Below are positions 26,980-36,667 of a DNA stretch of 64,000 bases, piece by piece. A program made the position numbers and the translations under genes. This DNA is from Vibrio panuliri. Its GTDB lineage: Bacteria; Pseudomonadota; Gammaproteobacteria; Enterobacterales; Vibrionaceae. Positions within the stretch are counted from its first letter, which is position 1, and each line of letters starts with the position of its first letter. Under the pieces are notes generated by a model. It saw only the letters and a list, made by a program, of their open reading frames with translations, was not told the DNA's origin and made no database searches. The DNA is taken from contig NZ_AP019654.1 of NCBI RefSeq assembly GCF_009938205.1, positions 2,108,001 to 2,172,000 of the forward strand, read 5' to 3'.

Positions 26980-27657
26980 ATGTCTGAACTGATTGAACAC
27001 TTAAAGCAGCAACACTTGCTATGGCAAGGTAATGCGCAACCTGAGCCAACCGAAAGTTATCCGACTGGTTTTGCACTGCTCGACAGCAAACTCGAAGGGG
27101 GGTTCCCTAAGCATGGCGTGGTTGAGTTGCAAAGTGCTTCTGGTATTGGCGAATTAAGATTACTGCTTCCTCACCTATTAGCAACCAGCGAAGAGCGCAT
27201 GAGTGTGTTTATTCAGCCACCGGGCTACCTCTGCGCCGAAATGCTTATTGAGCAAGGGTTCGATCTTAACCAAATCCTACTGATTTACCCTGAGAGCCCA
27301 CAGCATGCGCTATGGGCTGCTGAGCAGTGTTTAAAAAGCGGCGCTTGCAGCAATGTTCTATTATGGCAATCAGAGCTGGAAGTACACCAAGCTCGTCGTT
27401 TACAGGTCGCGAGTGAAACAGGCCACTGCCTCCATTTTTTATTTAAACAGAACCAGCAAGATATCTTTTCTCTTCCAGTCAGCTTGAGCATGCGCTTAGA
27501 ACCGCATATTCATGGTTTAACCGTCACCATCACTAAACGTAAAGGGGGATGGTCACACGGCAGTTTTGTCCTAGATATGCGCTCACGCTGGTCACAGTTA
27601 ACCATGACACAACCGGAGCCGGTGGTGATTCCTTTCCCACTGCGCAAGCAAGGTTAA
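26980..27657 (+). CDS. imuA: Translesion synthesis accessory protein ImuA
   Basis: This 225 aa protein resembles the ImuA family, a RecA-like fold without an intact strand-exchange set. It contains YPTGFALLDSKLEGGFPKHGVVELQ near residue 25-50, an Asp-Gly-rich Walker-A-like region, and a C-terminal ITKRKGGWSHGSFVLDMRSRW segment. ImuA works with ImuB to load the error-prone polymerase DnaE2 at damaged DNA. It is the first gene of a LexA-controlled cassette and ends three bases before the ImuB ATG. Confidence 0.88.
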   Translation: MSELIEHLKQQHLLWQGNAQPEPTESYPTGFALLDSKLEGGFPKHGVVELQSASGIGELRLLLPHLLATSEERMSVFIQPPGYLCAEMLIEQGFDLNQILLIYPESPQHALWAAEQCLKSGACSNVLLWQSELEVHQARRLQVASETGHCLHFLFKQNQQDIFSLPVSLSMRLEPHIHGLTVTITKRKGGWSHGSFVLDMRSRWSQLTMTQPEPVVIPFPLRKQG

Positions 27658-27660
27658 TTG

Positions 27661-29061
27661 ATGCAATTGTGGCTTTATCTTCATTTTCCAGCACTACAAC
27701 TGGATGCACTTTTTGCCGAACAAAGCGACCAGCCGATTGTGTTGGTCGATGGACAACGCTTTCAAATCACCCAAGCGAATTCGCTGGCATTGGAACATGG
27801 GATCAAGATTGGTATGGGATTAGGCAGTGCGAGCGCACTGTGCCACCAATTACAAGTTCACCCTTACCAAGCGGGTCAAGAACAGCAAACTTTACTCGAT
27901 ATTGCACAGTGGCTTTATTTAGTGACCTCCGATATCGTACTGCAACCACCGCAAGGTGTATTGCTAAAAGTCAGCAATATGCTTTCGCTCTATGGCGGGT
28001 TGAATGACTATTGGCACACATTGTCTCAGCACCTCGATCAATTGGGCTATCGTTACTACTATTCCACTGGATTTTCCCCTTATTCAGCGATGTTACTCGC
28101 TAAATCGGCGACGATGCTTATCTCCAACGACAAAGAACAATTACGAGAAAGGCTCGATAGCTACCCGATCTCTGCCACGGAGCTACCAGAGAAACAAGTG
28201 GACTCGCTGCTACGGGTTGGCGTCAACACCTTAGCTGAATTGTTGAACCTACCTATGTCTGAGTTGGCACGTCGTTTTGATATTGATTTGGTGAACTATG
28301 TAGGGCGCCTACTGGGGCAATTTAAGCATCCCGTAGACTTTTATCACCCGCCAGAGAAGTTCCATCGTTACCTTGAGCTGCTGTATGAAATTGAAAATAT
28401 CCAATGGCTAGAAAGACCACTCAAAAAGCTATTGCAACATTTAGAGCTGTTTTTAACGCTACGTAACCGTGTTGCCTATGAGCTACAACTCACGTTACAT
28501 CAACGAGACAAGCAAACCGATACTATTCACTTTACTTCGGCTTGTGGTGACTATATGGCACATCAATGGCTTAAATTATGCCAGTTAACATTGGAGTCTC
28601 TCAAGTTAACGGCCCCCGTGCAGGGGTTAACCCTCACCATTGTGCGTGGAGGTCAGTTAGATGCCACCAGCCGCGATATGTTTAATGGAACTCAAGGCAA
28701 ACAGTCATCACTGGAGTTAATCGGTTTGCTGCAAGCTAAGCTTGGTAAAGAGAAAGTGCGTAAAGTGGCGCTGAGCCACGACCCTCGCCCAGAAAAAGCG
28801 ACCCAATTGTGTGACCCTACGCTGCCGATCCCAGTCAAACCACATGTCAATCGCTGCCGACCAAGTTTTCTCTTACCTACGCCGGAACCTTTACAAGAGA
28901 AAGTGACCATTGAGCAAGGTCCTGAACGCTTTGTCACGGGTTGGTGGGATGGTGACGATATTACCCGAGATTACTTTATCGCCCGCAGTCACAGTGGTCG
29001 TTGGCTATGGGTTTTTCGTAACCAAGATAAGCAGTGGTTCCTCCACGGGCAATTTAGTTAG
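27661..29061 (+). CDS. imuB: Y-family polymerase-like protein ImuB
   Basis: This 466 aa protein is related to Y-family DNA polymerases but is catalytically inactive in the family: the acidic residue of the first motif is missing (LYLHFPALQLDALF where active enzymes have an Asp). It has palm/fingers-like and little-finger regions and a long C-terminal tail that in the family carries a beta-clamp motif and contacts ImuA and DnaE2. ATG 27661 is chosen over TTG 27658. It lies between imuA and dnaE2 in the cassette. Confidence 0.9.
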   Translation: MQLWLYLHFPALQLDALFAEQSDQPIVLVDGQRFQITQANSLALEHGIKIGMGLGSASALCHQLQVHPYQAGQEQQTLLDIAQWLYLVTSDIVLQPPQGVLLKVSNMLSLYGGLNDYWHTLSQHLDQLGYRYYYSTGFSPYSAMLLAKSATMLISNDKEQLRERLDSYPISATELPEKQVDSLLRVGVNTLAELLNLPMSELARRFDIDLVNYVGRLLGQFKHPVDFYHPPEKFHRYLELLYEIENIQWLERPLKKLLQHLELFLTLRNRVAYELQLTLHQRDKQTDTIHFTSACGDYMAHQWLKLCQLTLESLKLTAPVQGLTLTIVRGGQLDATSRDMFNGTQGKQSSLELIGLLQAKLGKEKVRKVALSHDPRPEKATQLCDPTLPIPVKPHVNRCRPSFLLPTPEPLQEKVTIEQGPERFVTGWWDGDDITRDYFIARSHSGRWLWVFRNQDKQWFLHGQFS

Positions 29062-29074
29062 ATAAGGAGCGACT

Positions 29075-32000
29075 ATGGCCTACGCTGAACTATTTTGCCA
29101 AAGTAACTTCTCTTTTCTAACTGGCGCTTCCCATGCTGAAGAGTTGATTTTACAAGCCGATTTTCTTCGCTATCGATCACTGGCGATCACCGATGAATGC
29201 TCTGTTGCCGGCGTAGTAAGAGCGCACACGGCAATAAAGAGCCATCAACTTGGGGTAAAACTGATTATTGGCAGCATGTTCTGGCTCAATAAAGAGTGCC
29301 AAGTGGTGCTCTTGTGCCCAAACCGCCAAGCCTATGCCGAGCTGTGCCGTATTATCACCAACGCGCGCCGCCGCAGTGACAAAGGCGAGTATCAGCTTTC
29401 TGAGTGGGATTTAATGTCGATACGCCACTGTTTGCTGCTATGGTTGCCCACTCAACAAACCTATGATCAAAAATGGGGACGCTGGCTAGCACAACATCAT
29501 GATGGTCGCCTTTGGCTTGGTATACAGCGTCATCTAGGCAGTGATGACCACACTTATCTAGCCCACTGCCAACAGTTAGCCGCCGAGTTACAACTACCGA
29601 TCACTGCCTGTGGGGGCGTACTGATGCACACCGCTACCCGCCTACCGTTACAACATACCTTAACCGCAATCAAACATGGCGGTAGTGTCAATGCGCTCAG
29701 CGGGCATCTACTGGTGAATACTGAACGCTCGCTACGCAGTATCGATAAACTCAGTAAGCTCTTTAAACCACAATGGTTACAAGAGAGCGTACACATAGCT
29801 CAACGTTGTACCTTCAGTTTGAGCGAGTTGAGATATGAGTACCCGAGTGAGCTGATCCCCAATGGTGAAACACCAATGAGTCATCTACGCAAACTCGTTG
29901 ATTACGGTACGCAACTGCGTTTTCCTCAAGGTGTCCCTGTTGATATCGAAGAAACCATCGAGAAAGAGTTAAGCTTGATCGAAGAGTTGAATTACCCGTT
30001 TTACTTCTTGACGATTCACGACATCGTTATGTTTGCTAAACGCAGTGGTATTCTTTACCAAGGGCGAGGATCTGCTGCGAACTCGGTTGTCTGTTATTGC
30101 CTTGAGATTACCTCGGTAGATCCAAGACAAATCTCGGTTCTATTTGAACGTTTTATTAGTAAAGAGCGTGATGAGCCACCAGATATTGACGTCGACTTTG
30201 AGCATCAACGCCGCGAAGAGGTGATCCAATATATCTACCAAAAATATGGTCGCGAGCGCGCAGCACTGGCCGCGACGGTGATCTCATACCGTTTTAAAAG
30301 TGCTGTTCGCGATGTCGGCAAAGCACTAGGTATTGAAGAAAGCCAACTCGATTATTTTATTAAAAACATCAATCGACGTGACCGCGCACAAGGCTGGCAA
30401 GCTCAAATCGTTCAACTCGGTATTGAACCCAACTCTCTTAAAGGCGAGCAGTTTATTCAACTGGTTAATGCCATCATCGGTTTTCCTCGTCACTTATCTC
30501 AACATGTGGGCGGTTTTGTTATTTCATCCGGCCCTCTCTATGAGTTGGTGCCCATTGAGAACGCTTCTATGGCAGAGCGAACCGTCATTCAGTGGGATAA
30601 AGACGACTTAGAAAGCTTGGCTCTTCTCAAGGTCGATGTGCTGGCATTAGGTATGCTCAGCGCTATACGCAAATGCTTCCAATTGGTTGAGCGTTTTCAT
30701 GGTGAGCGCTTGTCAATTGCCGAGATCACCCGACGCCAAGACGATGCCAACGTCTATAGCATGATTCAGCGAGCGGATACCGTCGGCGTATTCCAAATTG
30801 AGTCTCGCGCACAAATGAGCATGCTACCAAGGCTCAAGCCCGCCAGTTACTATGATCTGGTGATCCAAATTGCTATCGTCCGTCCGGGCCCTATTCAAGG
30901 CGATATGGTGCACCCTTTTTTAAAACGCCGTAATGGTGAAGAGGATATTTCTTATCCCTCAGACGAGGTTAAACAGGTGTTAGAACGCACCATGGGTGTA
31001 CCGATTTTCCAAGAACAAGTGATCAAACTCGCGATGGTCGCCGCAGGTTTTTCTGGCGGTGAAGCCGATCAACTGCGTCGAGCGATGGCGGCATGGAAGA
31101 AAAATGGAGACTTAGTAAAATTTCGCACTAAGTTGGTCGAAGGTATGCTCAGTCGCGGCTATGAAGAAGAATTTGCTCAACGCATTTTCGACCAAATTTT
31201 GGGATTTGGTGAGTATGGTTTTCCAGAGAGCCATTCGGCCTCCTTCGCGGTGCTCGCCTACTGCTCAGCATGGCTCAAGTTCTACTACCCTGAGGCATTC
31301 TATACCTCATTACTCAATAGCTTACCTATGGGTTTTTACAGCGCTTCACAATTGATTCAAGATGCCAAACGACATGGCTTAACGATCTTACCGGTCTGTG
31401 TTAATCACTCAGACTTCGACCATCAGGTGATCAGTACACCAAATGGGGTTGCAATTCGGCTTGGATTTCGACAGGTCAAGGGACTGAGCCAAGACAGTGC
31501 CGAGCGCCTTATCCGCGCCCGCCCAATACAGGGCTTTCATCATCCAACTCAACTTAAGCAGATTGGATTAAATCGACGTGATATTGAGTTGCTTGCATCC
31601 GCTAATGCGCTGCAGACGGTCGCCAATAACCGTTATCAAACTCGCTGGGCAATGATGGACTCACTGTCAGATTTACCGTTATTTCACAATCTCACCGAGG
31701 CTGATATAGCTACGCCGGTTAATGCTCCAAGTGAAGTGCAAACACTCTTAGAAGACTATGCCTCAATGGGGCTTTCTCTTACTCAGCACCCCATTACTTT
31801 ATTAGCCAATGCGGGCGTGCTCGGTCGCTTTACTCGTATGACTCAGTTAAAAGATAAACCACACCAATCGTTAGTCACTGTGGTTGGTGTGGTCACAGGT
31901 AGGCAATCACCCGGCACCGCGGCTGGCGTGACCTTTTTTACTCTCGAAGATGACACCGGAAATATTAATGTCGTGGTTTGGCAAGCCACAGCAAGAGCGC

Positions 32001-32149
32001 AACAAAAAGCTTATTTGACAGCAAAAATATTGCGCGTTAAAGGCATCCTTGAACGCGAGGGAGAAGTCACTCATGTCATTGCCGGTCGGCTAGAAGACTT
32101 GACCGATTCGCTGCATGGCTTACAAAGCAAATCGCGGGATTTTCATTAA
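29075..32149 (+). CDS. dnaE2: Error-prone DNA polymerase DnaE2
   Basis: This 1,024 aa C-family polymerase performs damage-induced mutagenic synthesis with ImuA and ImuB. It has an N-terminal PHP domain (MAYAELFCQSNFSFLTGASH), a polymerase core with GRGSAANSVVCYCL and the acidic PPDIDVDFEHQRRE motif, a helix-hairpin-helix part, and a C-terminal OB domain (VVGVVTGRQSPGTAAGVTF). Its length is near 1,030, the family norm, and shorter than replicative DnaE. An AAGGAG site precedes the ATG, 13 bases after the imuB stop. Confidence 0.94.
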   Translation: MAYAELFCQSNFSFLTGASHAEELILQADFLRYRSLAITDECSVAGVVRAHTAIKSHQLGVKLIIGSMFWLNKECQVVLLCPNRQAYAELCRIITNARRRSDKGEYQLSEWDLMSIRHCLLLWLPTQQTYDQKWGRWLAQHHDGRLWLGIQRHLGSDDHTYLAHCQQLAAELQLPITACGGVLMHTATRLPLQHTLTAIKHGGSVNALSGHLLVNTERSLRSIDKLSKLFKPQWLQESVHIAQRCTFSLSELRYEYPSELIPNGETPMSHLRKLVDYGTQLRFPQGVPVDIEETIEKELSLIEELNYPFYFLTIHDIVMFAKRSGILYQGRGSAANSVVCYCLEITSVDPRQISVLFERFISKERDEPPDIDVDFEHQRREEVIQYIYQKYGRERAALAATVISYRFKSAVRDVGKALGIEESQLDYFIKNINRRDRAQGWQAQIVQLGIEPNSLKGEQFIQLVNAIIGFPRHLSQHVGGFVISSGPLYELVPIENASMAERTVIQWDKDDLESLALLKVDVLALGMLSAIRKCFQLVERFHGERLSIAEITRRQDDANVYSMIQRADTVGVFQIESRAQMSMLPRLKPASYYDLVIQIAIVRPGPIQGDMVHPFLKRRNGEEDISYPSDEVKQVLERTMGVPIFQEQVIKLAMVAAGFSGGEADQLRRAMAAWKKNGDLVKFRTKLVEGMLSRGYEEEFAQRIFDQILGFGEYGFPESHSASFAVLAYCSAWLKFYYPEAFYTSLLNSLPMGFYSASQLIQDAKRHGLTILPVCVNHSDFDHQVISTPNGVAIRLGFRQVKGLSQDSAERLIRARPIQGFHHPTQLKQIGLNRRDIELLASANALQTVANNRYQTRWAMMDSLSDLPLFHNLTEADIATPVNAPSEVQTLLEDYASMGLSLTQHPITLLANAGVLGRFTRMTQLKDKPHQSLVTVVGVVTGRQSPGTAAGVTFFTLEDDTGNINVVVWQATARAQQKAYLTAKILRVKGILEREGEVTHVIAGRLEDLTDSLHGLQSKSRDFH

Positions 32150-32160
32150 AAACCATGATC

Positions 32161-32184
32161 AAAAAAGGGAGCCTAAGCTCCCTT
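32161..32184 (-). terminator. Terminator of cheV
   Basis: GGGAGC-CTAA-GCTCCC stem lies between convergent dnaE2 and cheV. The T run is on the minus-strand side (TTTTTT), so it serves cheV first, and may also act on dnaE2. Confidence 0.78.
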
Positions 32185-32188
32185 TCTA

Positions 32189-33139
32189 TCAATCCAAACC
32201 TAACACCGTTTTTAATCGGTCTTGGGTAACTTCAACCAACAAATCTGGCTGGAACTTGGAAATAAAGCGGTCACAACCGACTTTCTTCACCATGGCATCG
32301 TTAAAACTACCACTGAGTGAGGTGTTGAGCACTACATGCAGATCTTTCATGCGCGAATCTGAACGAACCTCATGGGTCAGCTTATAGCCGTCCATTTCAG
32401 GCATCTCCGCGTCAGTAATCATCAGCAACAGCTCTTCTGCAACATTCTTACCTTCATCACTCCACGATTGAAGCAATCTTAAAGCTTGCAGACCATCACA
32501 ACATTCGATGATGTTCAAACCAAGTTGAGACAGGGTTCCCTTCACTTGTGCGCGCGCAGTCGAAGAGTCATCAACGATCAACACATTGCGTCCAACCATT
32601 TGGCCCGCTAGCTGTTCGTCCAGCACGCCTTCAGAAATTGATACATCATAATCAATGATCTCAGCTAGCACTTTCTCCACATCGATAATTTCGATGATGT
32701 GCTCGCCTTCATTGTCTTTAATACGAGTAATCGCAGTGAGATAATTTGAACGACCCGCAGTGCGAGGTGGTGGCTGAATATCCGTCCACGTCGTGTTAAC
32801 GATATTACGCACCTGCCCCACCAAGAAGCCTTGCACCGTACGGTTGTATTCCGTGATGATGAGGTTTTCTTCTTGGTTTTCAAGACGAGATGGTGGAAAG
32901 CCAATCGCTGCTCGTAAGTCAATAATTGGGACAGAAACACCGCGTAGGGATGCCACACCCGTAATGTTGTAATGGGCGCCTGGCATTTTAGTTAGAGGTG
33001 GAACTTTAATTACTTCACGTACTTTAAACACGTTAATGGCGAACATCTGGCGACTATTTAAACTAAAAAGCAACAGCTCCAAGCGGTTCTCACCAACCAG
33101 CTTAGTGCGTTGGTCTACAGTGTTTAATACTCCAGTCAT
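32189..33139 (-). CDS. cheV: Chemotaxis coupling protein CheV
   Basis: This 316 aa protein fuses a CheW-like coupling domain (about residues 20-160, FAINVFKVREVIKVPPLTKMPG and SVPIIDLRAAIG) to a response-regulator receiver domain (about 175-310, NVLIVDDSSTARAQVKGTL, phospho-Asp in ITDAEMPEMDGYKL, a Thr/Ser and Lys further on). It bridges chemoreceptors and CheA and is tuned by phosphorylation. It stands alone here, not beside che genes; Vibrios normally carry several CheV copies. Confidence 0.92.
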   Translation of the reverse strand: MTGVLNTVDQRTKLVGENRLELLLFSLNSRQMFAINVFKVREVIKVPPLTKMPGAHYNITGVASLRGVSVPIIDLRAAIGFPPSRLENQEENLIITEYNRTVQGFLVGQVRNIVNTTWTDIQPPPRTAGRSNYLTAITRIKDNEGEHIIEIIDVEKVLAEIIDYDVSISEGVLDEQLAGQMVGRNVLIVDDSSTARAQVKGTLSQLGLNIIECCDGLQALRLLQSWSDEGKNVAEELLLMITDAEMPEMDGYKLTHEVRSDSRMKDLHVVLNTSLSGSFNDAMVKKVGCDRFISKFQPDLLVEVTQDRLKTVLGLD

Positions 33140-33234
33140 ATCGAATCTCTACAGCAGTTATCTAGATTGCACGATGTGTTACACCTCGCTGATAACCGAT
33201 ATTTAAAAACAGACCGTTCAACGAGATAAATTGA

Positions 33235-34452
33235 TTACCCTTCTATCACTTTCATAAGCAATAAGCCATCATATAGTGCCTGTTTTACGAGGGCAGCACC
33301 AGTCATAGTTGCTTGTTTATAGAAGCGAGACTCAACTAATTCTAAATCAAGGTGATAAACGGGTAAACTCTGCTCTTTAATACACTGCTGGATAGCTGGA
33401 TAAAGAATCTCTTTAGCTTGGTTAATCGCACCGCCAATCAGAATTTTTTCTGGGTTAAACAGGTTAATCATCAAAGCCGCAGCAGAACCTAGATAGCGTC
33501 CGAGTTTTTCAATCACATCAACCGCAAGAGGATCGCCATTCACAGCCGCCTCACAGATCTCTTCAACTGAAACATCATCAATGTCTGCAAGAACCGATGA
33601 CTCACCATTTGCAATACGTTCTTTGACTTCATCGCGAATCGCTTGGGAGCTCGCTACCGTCTCAAGACAACCGCGGTTACCACAATGACAACGCTTACCG
33701 TTAGGATCGATTTGGATATGCCCTAACTCACCAATATTGCCATGACGCCCTTGTAAAACTCGGCCATCAAGAATGATCCCTGCACCCAAACCATGGTGAA
33801 TTGAAATCAGAACTGAGTTTTCGTTTTCTTGCGAGTGACCAAACAACTTCTCCGCCAGCGCCCATGCTCGCGTATCGTTAGCAATAAACACTGGTAACCC
33901 GGTCGCTTTGTAAATTTCAGGACCGAGGGCAAGATTCTCAACATTGTAGTGCGGCATTTGCAGCACAATGCCCTGCTCAGAGTTAACTAAGCCTGGTAGT
34001 GTAACGGCAATGCTGGTCACGCGATCAAGTTGATCGGAATAGGTCTGGAAGAACTCTTCAATTTCGTGCAGTAAACGGGCAAGTACATCTTCTTGATCGA
34101 TTTCATGAATATCAATCTTATTATCGATCAGCACATCGCCGCCAAGTTCATGCAAAGCAATCGTCAGATATCCACGCCCAAGACGCATTGATAAGAACTG
34201 CCAACCTTCATTATTCACTTGTAAACCGACAGCAGGACGCCCACGACTGGTCGCTTCCTGAACAGTGGTTTCATGAACTAGGTGTGCCTCAATCAACTCT
34301 CGGGTGATTTTCGTAATACTTGCTGGCGCAAGTTCACTCTCTTTCGACAAGTCGATTCGAGATATAGGGCCTTTTTGATCAATGAGTTTATATACACGGC
34401 CAGCATTGACCTGCTTGATGTGATCAATATGGCCAGGTTGAGCCATGTACAT
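33235..34452 (-). CDS. mlc: Global sugar-metabolism repressor Mlc (ROK family)
   Basis: This 405 aa ROK protein joins an N-terminal winged HTH (VYKLIDQKGPISRIDLSKESELAPASITKITRELIEA) to a ROK fold with a zinc site CHCGNRGCLE and glycine-rich GLGAGIIL. It closely resembles E. coli Mlc, which represses ptsG and other PTS genes until glucose-engaged IICB captures it. ptsG lies 4.5 kb away on the same strand in this window. ATG 34452 follows a CGGAG site; ATG 34446 is an alternative. A Mlc/NagC-like palindrome in its upstream region may give autoregulation. Confidence 0.9.
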   Translation of the reverse strand: MYMAQPGHIDHIKQVNAGRVYKLIDQKGPISRIDLSKESELAPASITKITRELIEAHLVHETTVQEATSRGRPAVGLQVNNEGWQFLSMRLGRGYLTIALHELGGDVLIDNKIDIHEIDQEDVLARLLHEIEEFFQTYSDQLDRVTSIAVTLPGLVNSEQGIVLQMPHYNVENLALGPEIYKATGLPVFIANDTRAWALAEKLFGHSQENENSVLISIHHGLGAGIILDGRVLQGRHGNIGELGHIQIDPNGKRCHCGNRGCLETVASSQAIRDEVKERIANGESSVLADIDDVSVEEICEAAVNGDPLAVDVIEKLGRYLGSAAALMINLFNPEKILIGGAINQAKEILYPAIQQCIKEQSLPVYHLDLELVESRFYKQATMTGAALVKQALYDGLLLMKVIEG

Positions 34453-34609
34453 ATAAAGAAACTCCGAGAATCAACAACTAACTAATTTTTTTACTTTGCG
34501 AAGTAATTGTGAAGCGCCTTGGTAGATCGCCGTGACAGGCATCACGTATAAGACTAATTGTTTGTGTTCCCTGTCATATAGCGGAGCAATAAATTCCTCC
34601 GCAAACATA

Positions 34610-34630
34610 TTATTTTGCGTTGTGAAAAAA
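34610..34630. promoter_or_regulatory. Possible Mlc/NagC-type operator upstream of mlc
   Basis: TTATTTTGCGTTGTGAAAAAA resembles the ROK-repressor site pattern (TTATTT...AAATAA-like) with imperfect symmetry. It lies about 160 bases before the mlc start. Weak evidence; the region is AT-rich. Confidence 0.25.
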
Positions 34631-34706
34631 TTGAATTTTTAGAGCTTCTACACAATTTTGCATAGATATTGACCGCAAATGCGCAAAAAAATTTGCAGTC
34701 ATACAA

Positions 34707-35864
34707 TTACGAAGTGAAATTAAACGCGTTAGGCAAACGGGTAAGACCGCATAAATCGAATGACTCAACGCAGCGCAATCCTGCATCTAAACCAAGCTGA
34801 TAATCGTGCAGAATATCTTCTCGGCTACTCATCAGTGAACTGGAAAGTAATGGTTGTGATGGCGCAATCTGCACGATATAGCAATCATCTGGTGGAGACA
34901 GAAGGAAATCCCGCGTTAACGAATATGTTTGATAATGTACCATCAACATATCCATTAGACTGGAATCAAAGCCATCGCCCAAAAGGTGGCTCAAACGGTA
35001 GATATCATCTGCGCCAAACAACCAGCGTCCACCATTGAGTGAATCGAACAAATGCTGCTGCTTTTCCTGCTTCGAACGCTGTACTCGCTCGTTAAAAAAG
35101 ACGTTCCAGTCGTTTTTCCATTGGCTTAACTTCTGTTGCCAATGTTCTTGCACCAGATTTAACGAATCACGATACCACTCAACATTGGTCTGCTCGCTCA
35201 CCAAAGGTTCGGGAATCGGTGTATCGTCTTCTTCGGTACGTATCACCACAATGCAGCGCGCACCTTGCCGCCACGCCTCTTGCACGGGAATTGAAGCAGA
35301 CACTCCCCCATCAATATAACGCCCATGACTAAACGCCACTTCGCGCTCATACAAGCGAGGTATTGCACAACTTGCTATCAGTACCTTTTTCCAATCTTCA
35401 CCCAGCATCGGTAAGTAGCGGTCAATTAAACGCGTTGAATCCGTCACTGCCGCAAAAGCTTGTCGTGAGCCGAGCACTCGTCGCCCCATATCAATATCAA
35501 GACGATATGGAAAATCACAGATCTGCTCGAGCGCCCAATCCAATCCTAGGTACTGCTTACGTCGAATGTAACTAAACAGATGGAAAAACTCAGCAGAGGT
35601 GGTGAGTTCCAGAATAAACGACCGACCGATCCCTTTTTGCCGGCATAGGAAAGCGGACAGGTTAAGCGCCCCCGCAGAGGTGCCATAAAAACGGTGAAAA
35701 GGATCAAAATCAGAAAGGAGAAACGCATCCAAAACACCAGCGGTGAATATGCCTCTTTGTCCGCCTCCTTGAGCGACCAGAGCGTTCACTCCACTGGTGT
35801 ACTTGGACAGTCGATCGATGTCGACCAAACTAGCAGTGTTCGTAATAACACCGCTGTTACTCAT
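34707..35864 (-). CDS. Patatin-like phospholipase
   Basis: This 385 aa protein is a patatin-type serine acyl hydrolase. It has the oxyanion loop GGGQRGIFTAG, the nucleophile GTSAG (residue about 62) and the Asp in YIDGGVSASIPV, forming the Ser-Asp dyad. It resembles E. coli YjjU. It should act on phospholipid or another ester in the cytoplasm; no signal peptide is seen. The start has an AGAGG site, and the gene follows a 30-codon membrane peptide gene by 13 bases, so they are probably cotranscribed. No cyclase or other defence partner is nearby. Confidence 0.88.
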   Translation of the reverse strand: MSNSGVITNTASLVDIDRLSKYTSGVNALVAQGGGQRGIFTAGVLDAFLLSDFDPFHRFYGTSAGALNLSAFLCRQKGIGRSFILELTTSAEFFHLFSYIRRKQYLGLDWALEQICDFPYRLDIDMGRRVLGSRQAFAAVTDSTRLIDRYLPMLGEDWKKVLIASCAIPRLYEREVAFSHGRYIDGGVSASIPVQEAWRQGARCIVVIRTEEDDTPIPEPLVSEQTNVEWYRDSLNLVQEHWQQKLSQWKNDWNVFFNERVQRSKQEKQQHLFDSLNGGRWLFGADDIYRLSHLLGDGFDSSLMDMLMVHYQTYSLTRDFLLSPPDDCYIVQIAPSQPLLSSSLMSSREDILHDYQLGLDAGLRCVESFDLCGLTRLPNAFNFTS

Positions 35865-35877
35865 TTACAACGGCCTC

Positions 35878-35970
35878 TTAAGCGGTTGCGATGGCAATAA
35901 TACCAAAGCCAATTAGTACAGCAAAAATGGTCGCTGTAATGACTAATGCATACTTTAGATCTGTTTCCAT
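35878..35970 (-). CDS. ynhF: YnhF-family small membrane protein
   Basis: This 30 aa peptide begins METDLKYALVI and consists mostly of one transmembrane helix (ATIFAVLIGFGIIAIA). It matches E. coli YnhF (MSTDLKFSLV...), a 29 aa inner-membrane peptide of unknown function. A very strong GGGAGG site lies five bases upstream of the ATG. It is 13 bases upstream of the patatin gene and in the same direction. It is too short for most gene finders. Confidence 0.8.
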   Translation of the reverse strand: METDLKYALVITATIFAVLIGFGIIAIATA

Positions 35971-36667
35971 AAGCACCTCCCTTTACGCTTAACAAAAAAA
36001 TAACACTTGCTTGAAAACCATTCAATTTATGCGTTTTTTTTGAGTGCAATTATGACGCTACTATCACATTTAGATTAGCTCAAATGAAAGGATATGCGTA
36101 TGAAACTGACAATTTTAGTGATCAGTCATTCAAACCACCTATTCGTGGCCTTCCAGTCAAAACGCCAACCCATATGTGTATTGTTTTACTGTTGGCTCAC
36201 GTACTAGCGAAAAAACGAAGGGTTCATCTAGAAATCAGTCATACTCGCTATCAATTAAAAAAGTTTATTATTTCAACAAAACTCTTCTCTTAAGTTATTT
36301 ATCTAGGTTTAATCGGGATGAAACCACATCAATTGACCACAACAAAGCCAAACACACAATTTATACACCATAAAGAAACCTAACGTTAACAGTTCGATTC
36401 TATTGCCATAACCACATTTTCTCGTTAATCTTTGCCTTACGCGTAGCTGATTATTTCAGTTTTCGCAAACACACATCGTAATATTAAGAACAATATTCTG
36501 AGTTTTCTTTAGGCCCATAAAATTTAAATTCAAACTTTTGCCATTTCATGGATGATAGAGCAAAGCAACATGTGTGATTTACAGCACATTATTTCCTACA
36601 TTCAGAACTAGGCAACCAAGCCTAAGAAAAGCTTCATATCTCAGGGAGTTGTATACAGGAGTCAACT
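35971..36667. other. 697-base AT-rich intergenic region
   Basis: This gap between ynhF and the NSS transporter is AT-rich and holds no convincing long gene. It should include the promoters of both divergent transcripts. One short reading frame with a reasonable ribosome-binding site (36100-36207) is listed separately. No terminator, tRNA or clear repeat was recognised. Confidence 0.5.
36100..36207 (+). CDS. Possible 35-codon ORF, function unknown
   Basis: A 35 aa frame beginning MKLTILVISHSN is preceded by AAAGGA seven bases before the ATG. It contains a hydrophobic stretch (ICVLFYCWLTY) at its end. I recognise no family. Its AT-rich surroundings make chance occurrence likely. Confidence 0.22.
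   Translation: MKLTILVISHSNHLFVAFQSKRQPICVLFYCWLTY

Noticed and set aside
34707..35864. Patatin as a CBASS-type defence effector
   Set aside because: No cyclic-nucleotide cyclase or other defence gene nearby; it resembles YjjU-type housekeeping phospholipases.
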